A DNA stretch of 64,000 nt from Tipula vernalis (Eukaryota > Arthropoda > Insecta > Diptera > Tipulidae): the NCBI GenBank assembly GCA_958295665.1, contig OY282560.1:303797536-303861535 (forward strand). Reading direction: 5' to 3'. How positions within the stretch are numbered: the first letter of the stretch is position 1; each line of letters starts with the position of its first letter. Position numbers and translations under genes: made by a program. Shown here piece after piece: positions 43,279-54,577 of the stretch. A model generated the notes under the pieces. That model was not told where the DNA came from. It worked only from the letters and a program-made list of their open reading frames with translations, and made no database searches.

Positions 43279-43608
43279 CAAAACAATATATTCAGACACT
43301 ATTATATATGTATTAGGTACAAATAAAAATATGTAAAAATAAAAGTTATTTTGTATTAAATATTAATAATTTAAAAAATAACACAAACATTTAATTTTGA
43401 CGTTTTCACATTTTGACAAATAAACAAAAAATTATTTTGTCCAATGAAGTTAGTTTTGCTTTAATTTTTTCTTATTCATTGGGTATGCTCTTCATAAGTA
43501 AAAAGTCATAAGTCATAAGTCGTAAGAAAAAAATTTTGCATTGGGTATGCGGTGTAACTCAATTAGCTGAAGTGAAGAGTTGTACAATTCAGTCCAACCG
43601 AATACGCC

Positions 43609-44529
43609 TAATGATGCAAGACTCGTAGTTCAACCCTCGTTAAGAATTAAAATATCTTTTTTGTTCGTCGATATATTTAAACGTGTTAATCGCGAACGCA
43701 CATAAGAAAAACTATATGTCAATCGTTTTTTGTGTTACCTGTTGTACCTTCCTATATTGGTGTTACCCATTGTACGTTTCGATATTGGTGTCTTGGTAAT
43801 TCCACGATGGTGCTGCCACAGTTATAATTAAAATTTATAAAACACCACTTTGCACAGTAAAACAGAATAAACTACGCACAAAAAATAACAAAGATGTTTG
43901 TGTGAAACGAAAAAAATAAAAATAAATAAACAAAAATATACTTTGTGTGAGAACTCCCTATACATCATATGAGAATTTTTTTGCTGAAAAAATTGTGGTG
44001 TCAGTGTTCATTCAATTTACATTCACAAAATAAACTCGGGATCGTGCATAGAAGGGTGTCGGCATTTCATTTTTGATGTTTCGGTAGTTATCACAACCCA
44101 ACATGTTTATTTGACTCAAATGTTGCCAACAGTTCGCGGACCTGAAAGCGTCCATTTTCGAATAACGTGGTTTTAGAATACCGAAACAGGTGATGCCAAT
44201 TTTTCTTGCATCGACGGTAGTGTTGCCGTCACACCCTTAGTTCTTCAGGCACACCTTTTACAATCTTTGGTTTCAGTTCTTCGATGTATGGGGGCTAGAA
44301 ATCATGGATATGGTATTATATCGTCGCGCTCGCAGAACGATTCACCAATTAATGTAACCACAAATTTTTTATATATATCTCTGTATATCTGCTGCTACAT
44401 GGATTTCACTAATACAATTGTGGAATATTATATTTTATATCGTGGGGATGAACATGAATTAAAAAATGCACTGAATACCGAATATGAACATGAATTAAAA
44501 AATGCACTGTAACCCCTCTATTGTTACTA
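43609..44529. other. Unassigned region, possible 3' end of gypsy element D
   Basis: No gene. A 36-bp tandem duplication (GAACATGAATTAAAAAATGC) lies at 44449-44510. The region follows the integrase fragment of D in its orientation, so it may contain D's 3' end, but no matching LTR was found near 62.9 kb. Confidence 0.4.
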
Positions 44530-45160
44530 TTTGTAAAATTTTAGTCCATTGTGTGTTGTTATGACACATTAAAGCGGCTTTTAAAACGCGATGCCACCTT
44601 TCAATAATGCCATTACATGCTGGGTTGTATGCGGTAGTCCGTTTATATTTAAAACCTAGGATCGTCGATAACTCTGTGAATAGAGCTTACTCAAACTGTG
44701 AGCCCTGGTCTGCTGTGATACTGGATGGTACTTCGAACCGACAACTCCAGTGTTTGAATATGGCATTTGCCACGGTGTCAGTCTTTTTATCTGCTAAAGG
44801 AATTACTTCCGGTCAACGTGTAAAGCGGTCTATCAGCGTCGCGCAAAACTGTTTTCCCTCCGATGGTGTAAGTGGGCCGATGATATCCAAATGGATCTCA
44901 TCAAGCCGCCGACTTGCGATTTTATATTCACCTATTGGAGACTTAACATGTCTTGATGTTTTTGATTTTTGGCATGCTCTGTATATTTTGGCCATATTTC
45001 GAACGTCTTTGCTAATCTCTCGCCAAATGAACTTTTTGGTCAACATTTTTGCTGTTGTTCGAATACTTGAGTGTGCCAAATTACGCACACTATCAAAAAT
45101 TAATCTTCGGAATTTTTCCGTGACGTACGGCCTTGGAGAACTGGTGAAAATATCGCAATA
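44530..45160 (-). pseudogene. Gypsy element D, integrase fragment
   Basis: The frame gives the integrase N-terminal zinc region (NLAHSSIRTTAKML...CQKSK) and the catalytic core with LDIIGPL (D), ADQGSQF (D) and GIIERWHR (E). A TGA replaces the W after IDRFTR, and another stop follows GSQFE. It is joined directly to the gag zinc knuckles, so protease, RT and RNase H are deleted. Confidence 0.8.
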
Positions 45161-45383
45161 AATTTCGCTGTTGCAACCAAATACACTCATTTGCCTTATG
45201 CCCCATTTGACCACATACCACACAAGATCCGAACAATCGTTTTGCTTTAGTGCAATGTTTTGAAAAATGACCAAACTCACCCCAATTATAACATCGAATG
45301 GACCCATCCTTTGTTCTGTTATTTGTACTCATAATTTTTGGAGGAGGCTTGTGAGAGGTGTAATTTGCATGCGACTCCACCAC
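45160..45383 (-). pseudogene. Gypsy element D, Gag zinc-knuckle fragment
   Basis: Two knuckles: CYNWGEFGHFSKHC, in which the second cysteine has become W, and CVVCGQMGHKANEC, which is intact. They continue out of frame into integrase at about 45140-45165, the deletion junction. Confidence 0.75.
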
Positions 45384-46131
45384 TTTAATCCCGGTAACGA
45401 CGAGTCACATGTTTTTCTCACATAAATATAATTACACTAAACTCACTTTGTATTTACGATTATTTATTTAAATTTGTATTGGGTTATGTGGGGTTTAAGC
45501 CAAGAAAAGAAAATAGTTAACGTTTTACCCTGTTTACTAAAAAAAAAAAAAAAAATTAAGAATCATCCATAGGAGTGGATTCATTGATTTCTAAAAAAAT
45601 ACAACTCTTTATAATTCATTTTTTTGTTTTTTTTTCTCTTTTACATAAAATTTTCCCGTTATATCATTTCTTTTGTTTTTAGAAAGAATGAGATACTCAG
45701 ATACAAAAATAATGATAGAAAAGGACAAACCTCTTTTTTTAGGTTGTTAAAACAAAATTACAAGGTGTTCCCTTTTAAGTTCAACAAAATAAAATTACAG
45801 GGTGTTACAAATTCAATTACAATCACAAATATATGTATTTCTAAATATGATTAAATACTACAATTAATACTTTAATTCGAATCGTGTTTATTGAAAAGAT
45901 TCGATGATTACTTAAACAAAAATGGAATTTATTTCTTGATCTTTTGGTTGTGAGCGCACAGCGTGTGATGCTTACCAAACAAAATGGTGTGTGTCAATGT
46001 GTCTAAATCTCTTTTATTTTTCGGTTACGTTGGCGCTTTGTTTTTGGAATCATTGGACCCTATTAACATCTACTACCAGACTACCTGACAATTTAATCGT
46101 GAATCCACTATTTAGAATTTGGTGTCGGACG
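45384..46131. other. Unassigned AT-rich insertion within D gag
   Basis: Separates the D zinc knuckles from the D capsid segment. It has a long A run (45540-45556) and no frame of note. It could be a small LTR-type or MITE insertion; borders not resolved. Confidence 0.4.
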
Positions 46132-46409
46132 TCAGTGGTGCCGCCACAGATTCAAGCCTCTTTCCTTATCCGTGATATTTTGAAATGCATTCAATAAATG
46201 TTCCGGTGACTGAAATAATTGCATCCTTGCTTGGCTTTGTAAGCGAGGATTTGCCATTCCATCAATCAAATAGTCAACAATTTCGCCAACAGATATTCCG
46301 ATCTCATTCGCCATGATGATTTTATCCTGGTAATTAGTAAAATGACTCGCCGGTTTTCCAATAACGTTGTTCAAATTTCCTACGCTGTTCAATTTTATTT
46401 GGTCGCGTG
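46132..46409 (-). pseudogene. Gypsy element D, Gag capsid C-terminal segment
   Basis: The reading gives FTNYQDKIIMANEIG...VDYLIDGMANPRLQSQARMQ, a common C-terminal capsid pattern of gypsy Gag. It stops at the CGTG where errantivirus B is inserted; the N-terminal Gag part is at 62088-62648. Confidence 0.78.
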
Positions 46410-46669
46410 ATTTATGTTGTTCAATTAATAGAAAATATAAAAAAAACATTTATTTCACTTTTGTTTCACTTTTATTTTCTTTATATTTATTACAATTAAT
46501 TAAACTTTATTTATTTTTTAAAAAGCCGGTCTCTTTAGAGCCGGGAATCAATATTTTGCTACTGTGCTCTTTGGAGTCAGTTTATTGAATCCTTTCTTAA
46601 GTTTTTTAGTTACATGATTTTTCTTTATAATATATTTTATAAACATGGTTCAACATGTTATTTTATAAC
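46410..46669 (-). repeat. 3' LTR of errantivirus B, outer part
   Basis: Matches 61614-61862, with an 11-bp duplication (TTTCACTTTTG). The LTR continues at 51443 after element C. Confidence 0.88.
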
Positions 46670-46858
46670 TGTTGTGTCTTTGATTAACAACATACAATAT
46701 ATTTTATTAATAAATCACACTTTATTACATATTTCTGTACTTGCTACGTTAATACAATGTTGTTCTCTCTGGAATCCTAGAACAATAATCCATGATAATT
46801 AAACTAGAGAGAGACAGATAACTGACTGAGATGACAATAGTTGCAGGGTTTGCCAACA
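46670..46858 (-). repeat. 3' LTR of element C
   Basis: 189 bp, preceded in element orientation by the polypurine tract AGAGGGAGA (46859-46867). Confidence 0.9.
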
Positions 46859-46865
46859 TCTCCCT

Positions 46866-48392
46866 CTAATTTAATTCAAATCCTTCCAGTCGTCGAGGAA
46901 TTCTTCGTTCTCTGAATGGTCGGCGAACTGGAGTAGCTGAATGTTGCTCATTGTCTTGTTGCACGTCAACCGCGCCTTCATGTAAATGTTCACTCTGAAA
47001 ATCTGGAACTGTATCCGCTGGAAACTCAGCTAGAAGCGTGTCAAGTGGTAATTCATATCCTGACTCAGATGAGGCTGACGGTTTTTGAACCGGTCGATAT
47101 CGCATTTGATTTGCGTGTGAACGAACAATTCTGTTAGAGTTTTTTAACTGGACGCGATACATCACGTTTCCCAATCGTTCCTTGATAATTGCGGATTGCC
47201 AGCGATACTTGTTGTTGTAGTACACTTTGACATCGACTGAGTCATCAACATTGAACTGTCGATTCTTACCGCTATGTTGCTTGTTGAATTGTTCATTTTG
47301 TTTCTGCTTACGATCATCGTGATTAATCCTTGGATGTTCAGATGGTTTTAACAGATCGAACGTTGTTCGCATTGGCCGTCCGAGCATGATCTCGGCTGGT
47401 GATTTTTGTAATGGTGTGTTAGGATTCAACGTTGAGCGATATGTAACCAAGAATATTTGTAGAGCTTCCTCGATACCTCCTTCCCTTTGATTTTTTTTTA
47501 GCGATCTCTTGAGTGTATCGACGAAACGTTCCGCCTGTCCATTTGATTGTGGGTGGAATGGTGCGGTACGCATGTGTCCAATGCCATTTGACTCACAAAA
47601 CTCTTTAAATTGTCGTGAAACAAACTGAGTCCCGTTGTCCGACACGATGGTTTTTGGAATACCAAAACGAGAAAATGTTTCCTCCAACATTTTTATAGTT
47701 TTTGTTGAAGTTGTTGTTTGCGACAGAAAAACTTCCGGCCACTTTGAATATGCATCGATTATTACGAGGAAGAAATACCCGTTAATGGGTCCGGCGTAGT
47801 CCATGTGAATTCGCTGCCAAGGACCATCAGGCACTTCCCATGATTCGAGAAAGGTTTTCGGTAGGGATTTAGCTGCACTCGCGCATTGATTACAGGCGCG
47901 AACCATCTCTTCGATCTGCTGATCAAGACCATGCCAGTATACATAGCTTCGAGAGATCGACTTCATCCGCTGCATTCCCTGATGTCCTTTGTGAAGTTGT
48001 TGAAGAATACGTCGCTGAAAATTTTCTGGGATAACAAGGCGATCACCGTACATGAGACAACCATTCGCTATTGAAAGTGCTTCTCGACGATGATAAAATT
48101 GTTTCACCTCAGTATCTTGAATTTGCTTGAATGAAGCAGGCCAGCCATTGTTGACGTGTTGAATAACTGTTTGGAGAACTGCTGACTTTTCCGTTGATTG
48201 CTGTATCATGTTGTGTGTTACGGGCAAATGATGAAAAATTTCGTGTTGTACTGATTGAAAATCATCGTCCGCTTGAATTGACGCTATCACAAATTCTTCG
48301 TCTGGTTTGACGTGAGAGTTGATCAGTCGTGAAAGAACATCTGCGTATCCGAAACTGTTTGTGGACACGTACTCGATGTTGAAATCGTACAT
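46866..48392 (-). pseudogene. Element C Pol, RNase H end and integrase
   Basis: 508 codons in frame with the upstream 48408-51071 frame. It begins with the end of RNase H (NIEYVSTNSFGYADVLSRL), then the integrase zinc region (HKGHQGMQRMK...CNQCAS), the core with HMDYAGP (D), VSDNGTQF (D) and NGQAERF (E), and a chromatin- or DNA-binding tail. All catalytic residues are present. Confidence 0.9.
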
Positions 48393-48407
48393 GAGTAGTG
48401 TGAGTGC

Positions 48408-51071
48408 CTATCTCTGAAGTCTATTCGCTGTGTATACCGGGATACCTTTCTTCGATCCGAAAATTGACAACAATGGTTTGTGATCCGTTTGAAGTAAGAA
48501 CTTTCGACCAAATACGAATTTGTGAAATTTAGTCACAGCAAAAACCAAAGCATAGGCTTCTTTTTCGATCTGACTATAATTTTGTTCGGCTTTGTTCAAG
48601 GTCTTTGAAACGTGGTAAACTGCTTTGACGGATTTGTCAGGAAACCGATGATAAATACAACCTCCGATGCCAGTGCTGGATGCGTCAGCTGCTACTATGA
48701 TCTCAAGGCTTGGATCAAAATGAGTAAGCAGCAGATCGGACTTTAAAATGTTTTTGAAACTATCAAATGCCCTCTGACAATCTGGTGTCCAATTCCATGA
48801 AACATTTTGTTCCAGCAGCATGTCGAGTGGCCGACGCAGTTGATGCATTTCTCTCACGAATTTACCGTAATAATTTATAGCACCCAAATATGAACGTAGG
48901 GTTGCTACATCTGTCGGTGGTGGCATGTTCGTAACTGCTTCCACTTTACCTGGATCTGGGCGCAGACCATCCTTGTCAATGACGTGACCCAGGTAGCGAA
49001 TCGATCTCATTGCGAATTTGCATTTTTCGAGTTTTAGGCTGAATCCGAAATCTTGTATTCGCTTGAGTGCGCGTGTCAGATTCTGATTGTGATTCAACTT
49101 GTCTGTGCCGGAGACGATAATGTCGTCCATGTAGGCAGCAACTCCCTCCAAATCATCAACCATATTTGCCATAATTTGTTGAAATGCACCCGGTGCCGAC
49201 TTCACGCCGGGGGGCAAGCGGTTAAATCGAAAAAGTCCTCGATGAGTTGTGATTGTGAGTAACTTTCGAGATTCTTCTTCGATCTCCACTTGAAGAAACG
49301 CGTCGGAGAGGTCTATGTGACTGAAGACTGTTCCGTTCGCGATTTTTGCGAAGATCTCTTGAGGAATTGGTAATGGATATTGATTTGGTTCCAAACTGTT
49401 GTTTAGACCGGTTGAATAATCTGCACATATCCTGACGTTTCCTTCTTTTTTCTTCACAACGACTATCGGCGCGGCCCAATCAGAGTATTCAACTGGAGTA
49501 ATGATGCTCAAATTCTGAAGACGTGTGAGTTCCTCATCAATGAGTGGCAGTGCCGCAAAAGCCACTGGTCGTTTTGCACGAAAAACTGGTTTCACATTAG
49601 GCTTTAGATGTAATGTGACTTTCGTCTTTGTACAGAGACCCAGCTTACCCGAAAACAAGTCAGGGAACAATGATTTTACATCTAAACTTGGTGCGTCTTC
49701 GGCGGTAATGTGATTGCATACCACGCTAAGTGGCACGTCCCACAGATTGAATTTGTCCATGAAATCAATCCCGAAGATGTTGATGTCTGACGCGACGTAA
49801 ATTAGTCCTGATTTTACGACATTTTTGAAGCTGATGTCGCCTTCAAATTGTGCTGTGATCTTGAGTTTGCTTTTGTCTGCGGTCCGTGCTCCGAAATTTG
49901 GTTTTGACAAACGGGGCTTCCCGATGCGTTCCCACATCGACTCGGAAATGATTGTGATGTCTGATCCACTGTCCATTTGAAGGTTAATTTCGACGCCGTT
50001 AATGAGTACCGCGATAAATTTGCGCTTATTGGCAAATCCACCCATACTGTTAACAATTGAAATTTCTTTAACACTTGGATTATCTTTTGGAATGTATTTT
50101 GTTTTGGAACTTATCTGTTTTTGTTGTGCTTTTTCAGGAAAGCACCCGCAGTAACCCTCCTTGTGTCCAGTTCTCCTACAATTTTGACATTTGTGACTTT
50201 TGAATGAGCAGTCTGCCGAAAAATGCATGCCTCCGCATGACCAACAAGGTGTTCTTGGAGTTTTTGCTGGATTATTGTTGGATAGTTTGTTGTCTCCTGC
50301 GTACTGCGTTTTGTTGTACGTTTTCTTCACTTTTTCTGTGTGCTTGACCAAATTGACGGCTGGTGACTTCTCTTGCTGGTGTTTCTCAACCAACCTAACA
50401 TCAGACCTGAGATTAATGAGAGTCTGACATTCTGCAATCATTTTGTCGATACCATTGATTTGTTCGTCTTTTGTGTTCATTTTTGATAGGAGCCGTGTAC
50501 GCACTTCCTTATCGCGACTCGAGCGAAGACCAATGATGAATATCAAGCTTTTGAACTGATCACTTGAAAGATTGGACAATTCGAAACTTTCACATAACTT
50601 GTTGACTTTACTCCCGTATGACACAAAATCCTCACCGTCGTTTTTTTCGAACTGTAGACACTCATATCGTCGGTGAAATAGAGATTTTTGTGGCCCGAAC
50701 AGCTCTGTAAGTTTTTGAACCGTCTCGGCAAATGAAAAATCTTTTGGTGTCTTGGGCAGAATCAGATTCGAATATTTTTCATAGTTCGACGTGTGCAGTT
50801 TCATGAGAAGAAGTCTCACTTTCGCTGAGTCGTCGAGATTCTTGGCATCTTCTTTGAATAATTCTGCGAATCTACTGTACCACGCCTCGAAGAAAACACG
50901 CGAATCAGCATCGTAACAAAACTCTGTGATTTGTGATGAAAGGTTGAATGCCGAATTTGAGGTTATGTTGGCTGCTGTATTTTCATCACCAATTAACTGT
51001 GTCAAATGATTGATAGCAGCACTCTGGTTTTGCAAAATCTTGTTTAATGCTTCCAAATACTTTGGATCCAT
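48408..51071 (-). CDS. Element C Gag-Pol polyprotein, up to RNase H
   Basis: 887 aa. Gag capsid-like part (1-230), two zinc knuckles (CWSCGGMHFSADC and CQNCRRTGHKEGYC, 276-308), protease DSG at 367-369, RT with YMDD at 647-650, RNase H AADAS further on. Gag and Pol share one frame, as in the Mag/Cer-like gypsy branch. The frame ends LQR-TAG where the family has LQRW, so one W-to-stop change separates it from the integrase half. Confidence 0.9.
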   Translation of the reverse strand: MDPKYLEALNKILQNQSAAINHLTQLIGDENTAANITSNSAFNLSSQITEFCYDADSRVFFEAWYSRFAELFKEDAKNLDDSAKVRLLLMKLHTSNYEKYSNLILPKTPKDFSFAETVQKLTELFGPQKSLFHRRYECLQFEKNDGEDFVSYGSKVNKLCESFELSNLSSDQFKSLIFIIGLRSSRDKEVRTRLLSKMNTKDEQINGIDKMIAECQTLINLRSDVRLVEKHQQEKSPAVNLVKHTEKVKKTYNKTQYAGDNKLSNNNPAKTPRTPCWSCGGMHFSADCSFKSHKCQNCRRTGHKEGYCGCFPEKAQQKQISSKTKYIPKDNPSVKEISIVNSMGGFANKRKFIAVLINGVEINLQMDSGSDITIISESMWERIGKPRLSKPNFGARTADKSKLKITAQFEGDISFKNVVKSGLIYVASDINIFGIDFMDKFNLWDVPLSVVCNHITAEDAPSLDVKSLFPDLFSGKLGLCTKTKVTLHLKPNVKPVFRAKRPVAFAALPLIDEELTRLQNLSIITPVEYSDWAAPIVVVKKKEGNVRICADYSTGLNNSLEPNQYPLPIPQEIFAKIANGTVFSHIDLSDAFLQVEIEEESRKLLTITTHRGLFRFNRLPPGVKSAPGAFQQIMANMVDDLEGVAAYMDDIIVSGTDKLNHNQNLTRALKRIQDFGFSLKLEKCKFAMRSIRYLGHVIDKDGLRPDPGKVEAVTNMPPPTDVATLRSYLGAINYYGKFVREMHQLRRPLDMLLEQNVSWNWTPDCQRAFDSFKNILKSDLLLTHFDPSLEIIVAADASSTGIGGCIYHRFPDKSVKAVYHVSKTLNKAEQNYSQIEKEAYALVFAVTKFHKFVFGRKFLLQTDHKPLLSIFGSKKGIPVYTANRLQR

Positions 51072-51230
51072 CGCTGATTCTTTTTTCGTTTCTTTTTGGT
51101 GTCACAATAGATTTTTTCTTTGCCGCCACGTTGAGCAAAAAAAAAATGCGTTTTTTTTTTATTTTTTTTTTTATTTATTTATTTCGCACTTTGAAATGTT
51201 GTTCACGAAAAAAAAAAAAAAAAATTCTTT

Positions 51231-51243
51231 ATCCTCGTCGCCA
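51231..51243 (-). other. Primer-binding site of element C
   Basis: TGGCGACGAGGAT on the minus strand, six bases inside the 5' LTR. It is a common start for gypsy primer-binding sites; tRNA not assigned. Confidence 0.6.
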
Positions 51244-51249
51244 CATATA

Positions 51250-51437
51250 TGTTGTGTCTTTGATTAACAACATACAATATATTTTATTAATAATCAAACT
51301 TTATTACATATTTCTGTACTTGCTACGTTAATACAATGTTGTTCTCTCTGGAATCCTAGAACAATAATCCATGATAATTAAACTAGAGAGAGACAGATAA
51401 CTGACTGAGATGACAATAGTTGCAGGGTTTGGCAACA
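51250..51437 (-). repeat. 5' LTR of element C
   Basis: 188 bp, copy of 46670-46858 with one indel and about two substitutions. Confidence 0.9.
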
Positions 51438-51442
51438 ATAAC

Positions 51443-51667
51443 TGATAATGCTTATTGCTTATTAATTAAAAATGAATATTTTGTTAGACAAAACAATAAT
51501 TTGATTTACATAAAATATGATACATTAAATTTATAATAATAATTTTAGGTCATGATAATATTTTATGTTGTTAGTATAAAATTGTATTATGAGCATCTTT
51601 ACTTTGTTGCATTTCAATTTCTTGGAATTCTTTATTTTGTTGCGATTCCATTTCTCGGAATGTAACT
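51443..51667 (-). repeat. 3' LTR of errantivirus B, inner part
   Basis: Matches 61863-62087. In element orientation it starts AGTTACATTCCGAG and is preceded by the purine-rich tract GAAGGGAG (51668-51675). Confidence 0.88.
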
Positions 51668-53115
51668 CTCCCTTCGTTAAGAGTAGAGTTCTCCTGAATT
51701 CTATTTGTAAATTTAATATTTATTTTATTTTGTTTAAACTTTATATAGATAATCAATATTATTATTAATGCTATTACTATAATTAATATTATGCTTATTC
51801 CTGAATATGTTAATATTTTATGAAATTTCAACAATTTTATTTCATTTATATTTTTATTGGTTTCCAAAATTATTTCCTTAAATGTAAATGTGTTATTCTC
51901 TGACTTATAATCTAGATTTTGAATGATGTAATCATTATTTACTTCCTTTATATTATTATAAAAGGTTTTGTTATTTATGCTAATGCTACAGTTAAAAAAT
52001 TTTACAAAATAATTTCCATTCAATTCGAATGTTCTTTCATCATAATTTGATGTTAAAATTACTTTATTAGCCAATTGTATTAATATACTATTATCATTGA
52101 TGCTATAAATTTCTGTATCACAGTTTTTAATATTTTGACAATTTTTTGTTAATATACAGTGTTTTAAATTATTAAATTCATGAAATGCTTTATTTGTATT
52201 GTATTCATAATAGGTATTGTTAATTTCAAATGTTTTAGTGATCTCATAATTTATTGAACTACAATCATTAATATTTGACAGGGGTATAATTAATTTTGTA
52301 TTTGCTTTTTCCATGCAACTGGGAATTTTGATTAAAAATATCAATTTATTATTATTAGTTTTAGAATATCCTACTTTTAAATTTTTTATTTTACTAGCAT
52401 CTATTTTGTATTCTACAATCTCTTCATGAGTTAACAAAGATGGATGTATAATGTTAAGATTACTAAATACTATATTATCTTGTAATTCACTTATAATTCT
52501 ATCTATTTCATATATTTTTAATTTTATATCATATATCATTAATCTAAGTAGAGTTTGGTTATCTCTGTTTATAATAAAATCCTTAATAATTTTTCTATCT
52601 TCCAACATTGTATTATATAATTTGTTTATAGTGTTGTTAAAGTTATTATTAATTTTAATTTGTTCATTTATGTTTACAGCTAGATTTTCGTTATTCTGAT
52701 CAATTATGTATAAATGTTTATTAATTAATTGTCTGTCTTCATCGTCCATTGTTCCTGATATCCACTTGTTTATTGTTCCTATGAAATTTACTAAACCTCG
52801 TTTATGTATTGAGTGATGTCCGTCTTTTAAAGTCATTAATTTATAAAGTAAATTGTCTACGTCTTTAAATAATGTAGATTTAATACAGTGTTTTGTAAGC
52901 TCTACTGTCATTTCCCTCACTGTTGACCTCAGGTTTAATATTAGAGTTTCTATTTCTACTATGTCGATTATGTGTAATGAATAATTGTAAGATTTGGGTA
53001 AAAATGTCTCGCTTTCTCGAAGAATAGTATATCCTGTGTTGCTTTCAATTTTCTCTACTTGAATTTGTGCTTTCGTTAGTTTCGTCATTGTTAGTATTAA
53101 GAGCAATGTTGTCAT
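51571..53115 (-). CDS. env: Errantivirus B envelope protein
   Basis: 514 aa, uninterrupted. Hydrophobic leader, basic cleavage site HKRG followed by the LVNFIGTINKWISGTMDDED fusion-type segment, a long helical ectodomain with many N-glycosylation motifs, a membrane anchor near the end (SIILIIVIALIIILII) and a Q-rich tail that extends into the LTR. It overlaps the pol end by 71 bases. Intact although the rest of the element is broken. Confidence 0.87.
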   Translation of the reverse strand: MTTLLLILTMTKLTKAQIQVEKIESNTGYTILRESETFLPKSYNYSLHIIDIVEIETLILNLRSTVREMTVELTKHCIKSTLFKDVDNLLYKLMTLKDGHHSIHKRGLVNFIGTINKWISGTMDDEDRQLINKHLYIIDQNNENLAVNINEQIKINNNFNNTINKLYNTMLEDRKIIKDFIINRDNQTLLRLMIYDIKLKIYEIDRIISELQDNIVFSNLNIIHPSLLTHEEIVEYKIDASKIKNLKVGYSKTNNNKLIFLIKIPSCMEKANTKLIIPLSNINDCSSINYEITKTFEINNTYYEYNTNKAFHEFNNLKHCILTKNCQNIKNCDTEIYSINDNSILIQLANKVILTSNYDERTFELNGNYFVKFFNCSISINNKTFYNNIKEVNNDYIIQNLDYKSENNTFTFKEIILETNKNINEIKLLKFHKILTYSGISIILIIVIALIIILIIYIKFKQNKINIKFTNRIQENSTLNEGRVTFREMESQQNKEFQEIEMQQSKDAHNTILY

Positions 53116-53960
53116 TATTATCTGCGAATTTTAACGGTCTTTTAATATTTGTAGGATGTATATTAGTTAAATTAAGTAATCTGAATTTTGGTTGGTCTTT
53201 ATGTCTGAGTGATTTATAATTTTTTATGTAACCTTGTTCCCTAGTTTCTGTATATTCCTCTCTATTTTTGTTGTGTATAGTTAACCTTTTTGTTTGGGAA
53301 TCAACTAAATTCTTGTAAATTTCTTCTTGATTAATGCCCTCTTCTGCTTTTATTGGGGTGCATATAATGGTATTGTGATACTGATTATTGTAGCTTTTTA
53401 TTGCTTCTAACATTTGATACCTTATAGGACTGGGTTGGTCTATATTTAAAACTCTTAATTTTTCTGTCAGTGTATTGTTAAGTCTTTCTACGTCGGCATT
53501 ACCTGTGTGGCTGTTAGGTTTTGTTAAATGTAATTCTATACCTTCTTTATCTAAAAATTCTTTTATATTGATATGCTTAAATTCATTATCAGCTATTATT
53601 TTTCTGGGTTTCTTAATATACATTTTAAATTTTTCAATAATGTCTGTAAAATTTCTGTTTTCTAACGGATAAGCCGTTGCGAATTTTGTAAATTTGTCAA
53701 TAAAAATAAGAAAAGGTTGTTTTTTATTAATATACGTATCTATATGAACGATTTGATTTTTGTTTGTCGGTATTTCTGTCTTTTGTAGTTTTGGTTTGAT
53801 TGGGTTCCTATCGTATTTCCCTGTATTACAAACGTCACAATTGTTCGTAATTTTATTTATTGTAATTTTCAAATTTTTACTGTAGATTTTAAACTTTAAA
53901 TCTTCATAAAGTGCTATGATACCGGGATGTTTCTGTTTTTTGTGTTGTATGGATAAAATC
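53045..53960 (-). pseudogene. Errantivirus B integrase
   Basis: Reading from about 53960: the zinc region (HPGIIALYEDL ... CDVC), then the core with HIDTYIN (D), ADNEF (D) and NADVERLNNTL (E). The upstream link to RNase H is broken by the Harbinger fragment. Confidence 0.85.
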
Positions 53961-53974
53961 TTGGATGATCGATT

Positions 53975-54565
53975 TTACAGTGAAACTATATTGAAATAAA
54001 AATGGAATATATTTGTTTATATATTATATATTAATAAAAACGAAATTGATTTATATACTTACGGACTGATACCAACAAAACCACCAGCTACTCGGTAACT
54101 ACACCCTGCAGCCATCCAGTATAAAAATACAATTAGTTCATACTCCTTTATCCAGCCGTGTTGTTTATCTGGCATTAGTTCTAAAAATTTTTTAAAACTG
54201 CCGGCAGTTATACGTAGATGTTTCTGCGTTATAATTGTATTGCCGTTTAAAATTGCAGTTACATCATCAGATATACACCGCAGTCTACAGTATTCCAAAG
54301 GCTAAAATATAAAAAATATGTGTTATCAAATAAAAAGTATTAACGTATTATTATAATATATATGTACTTCTCTGAATTTTCTCCTATATCTCCGAACTAC
54401 TGCATCATTATTGTTATATTTGGTATAAATTAACAAAATTTGTAATAAAATTGGCGTATATTTCCTAGATATTCGCTTCATTTTGTTAAATCTCAGAAGC
54501 TGTCAAAATTTAAACTAATTCACTCGGCAACTTGATTTTTTTTGTTAAAATATTTCACCTCAATA
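53975..54565 (-). mobile_element. Harbinger fragment nested in B pol
   Basis: About 590 bp separating RNase H from integrase. It encodes a piece of a PIF/Harbinger nuclease N-terminus (54059-54298: GSFKKFLELMP ... ELIVFLYWMAAGCSYRVAGGFVGIS) and a second short exon near 54370-54480. Both ends have GTGAAA-like sequence; the exact duplication is unclear. Confidence 0.65.
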
Positions 54566-54577
54566 ATTTTTTTTCAC

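Larger units (their letters stand above)
41675..43554. mobile_element. Nested Harbinger deletion derivative, TAA duplication
   Basis: Perfect 15-bp termini CACCGCATACCCAAT, with TAA on both sides (41672-41674 and 43555-43557). Inside are the front part of a MADF gene (plus) and the front part of a DDE nuclease gene (minus). They meet abruptly near 42120-42135, so the 3' halves of both genes are gone. The ATTGGGTATGC end sequence is repeated near 43478. Confidence 0.88.
37815..43608. mobile_element. PIF/Harbinger transposon (outer), with a nested second copy
   Basis: Ends GCGTATTCGATTGG and the inverse GGCGTATTCGGTTGG; TAA lies outside both (37812-37814 and 43609-43611), with one terminal G missing on the left. 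Next to the ends, ACTGAAGTGAAGAG-type segments recur. It carries the two convergent genes usual for Harbinger: a SANT/Myb-like protein (plus) and a DDE nuclease (minus). Both are damaged, and a second Harbinger is nested at 41675-43554. Confidence 0.75.
46670..51437 (-). mobile_element. Gypsy LTR retrotransposon C, nested in the 3' LTR of B
   Basis: LTRs at 46670-46858 and 51250-51437 (TGTTG...CAACA), 5-bp duplication ATAAC (46665-46669 and 51438-51442). The undisturbed site is seen in the other LTR of B at 61858-61867. One long gag-pol frame is broken only by a single TAG. LTRs differ at about three positions, so insertion is fairly recent. Confidence 0.93.

Noticed and set aside
44607..45161. 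184-codon plus-strand frame
   Set aside because: Antisense to the integrase and zinc-knuckle remains of gypsy D.
53975..54565. A clean TAA or TTA duplication for the Harbinger fragment in B pol
   Set aside because: Both flanks are AT-rich and several borders are possible; none gives matching ends, so no duplication is claimed.
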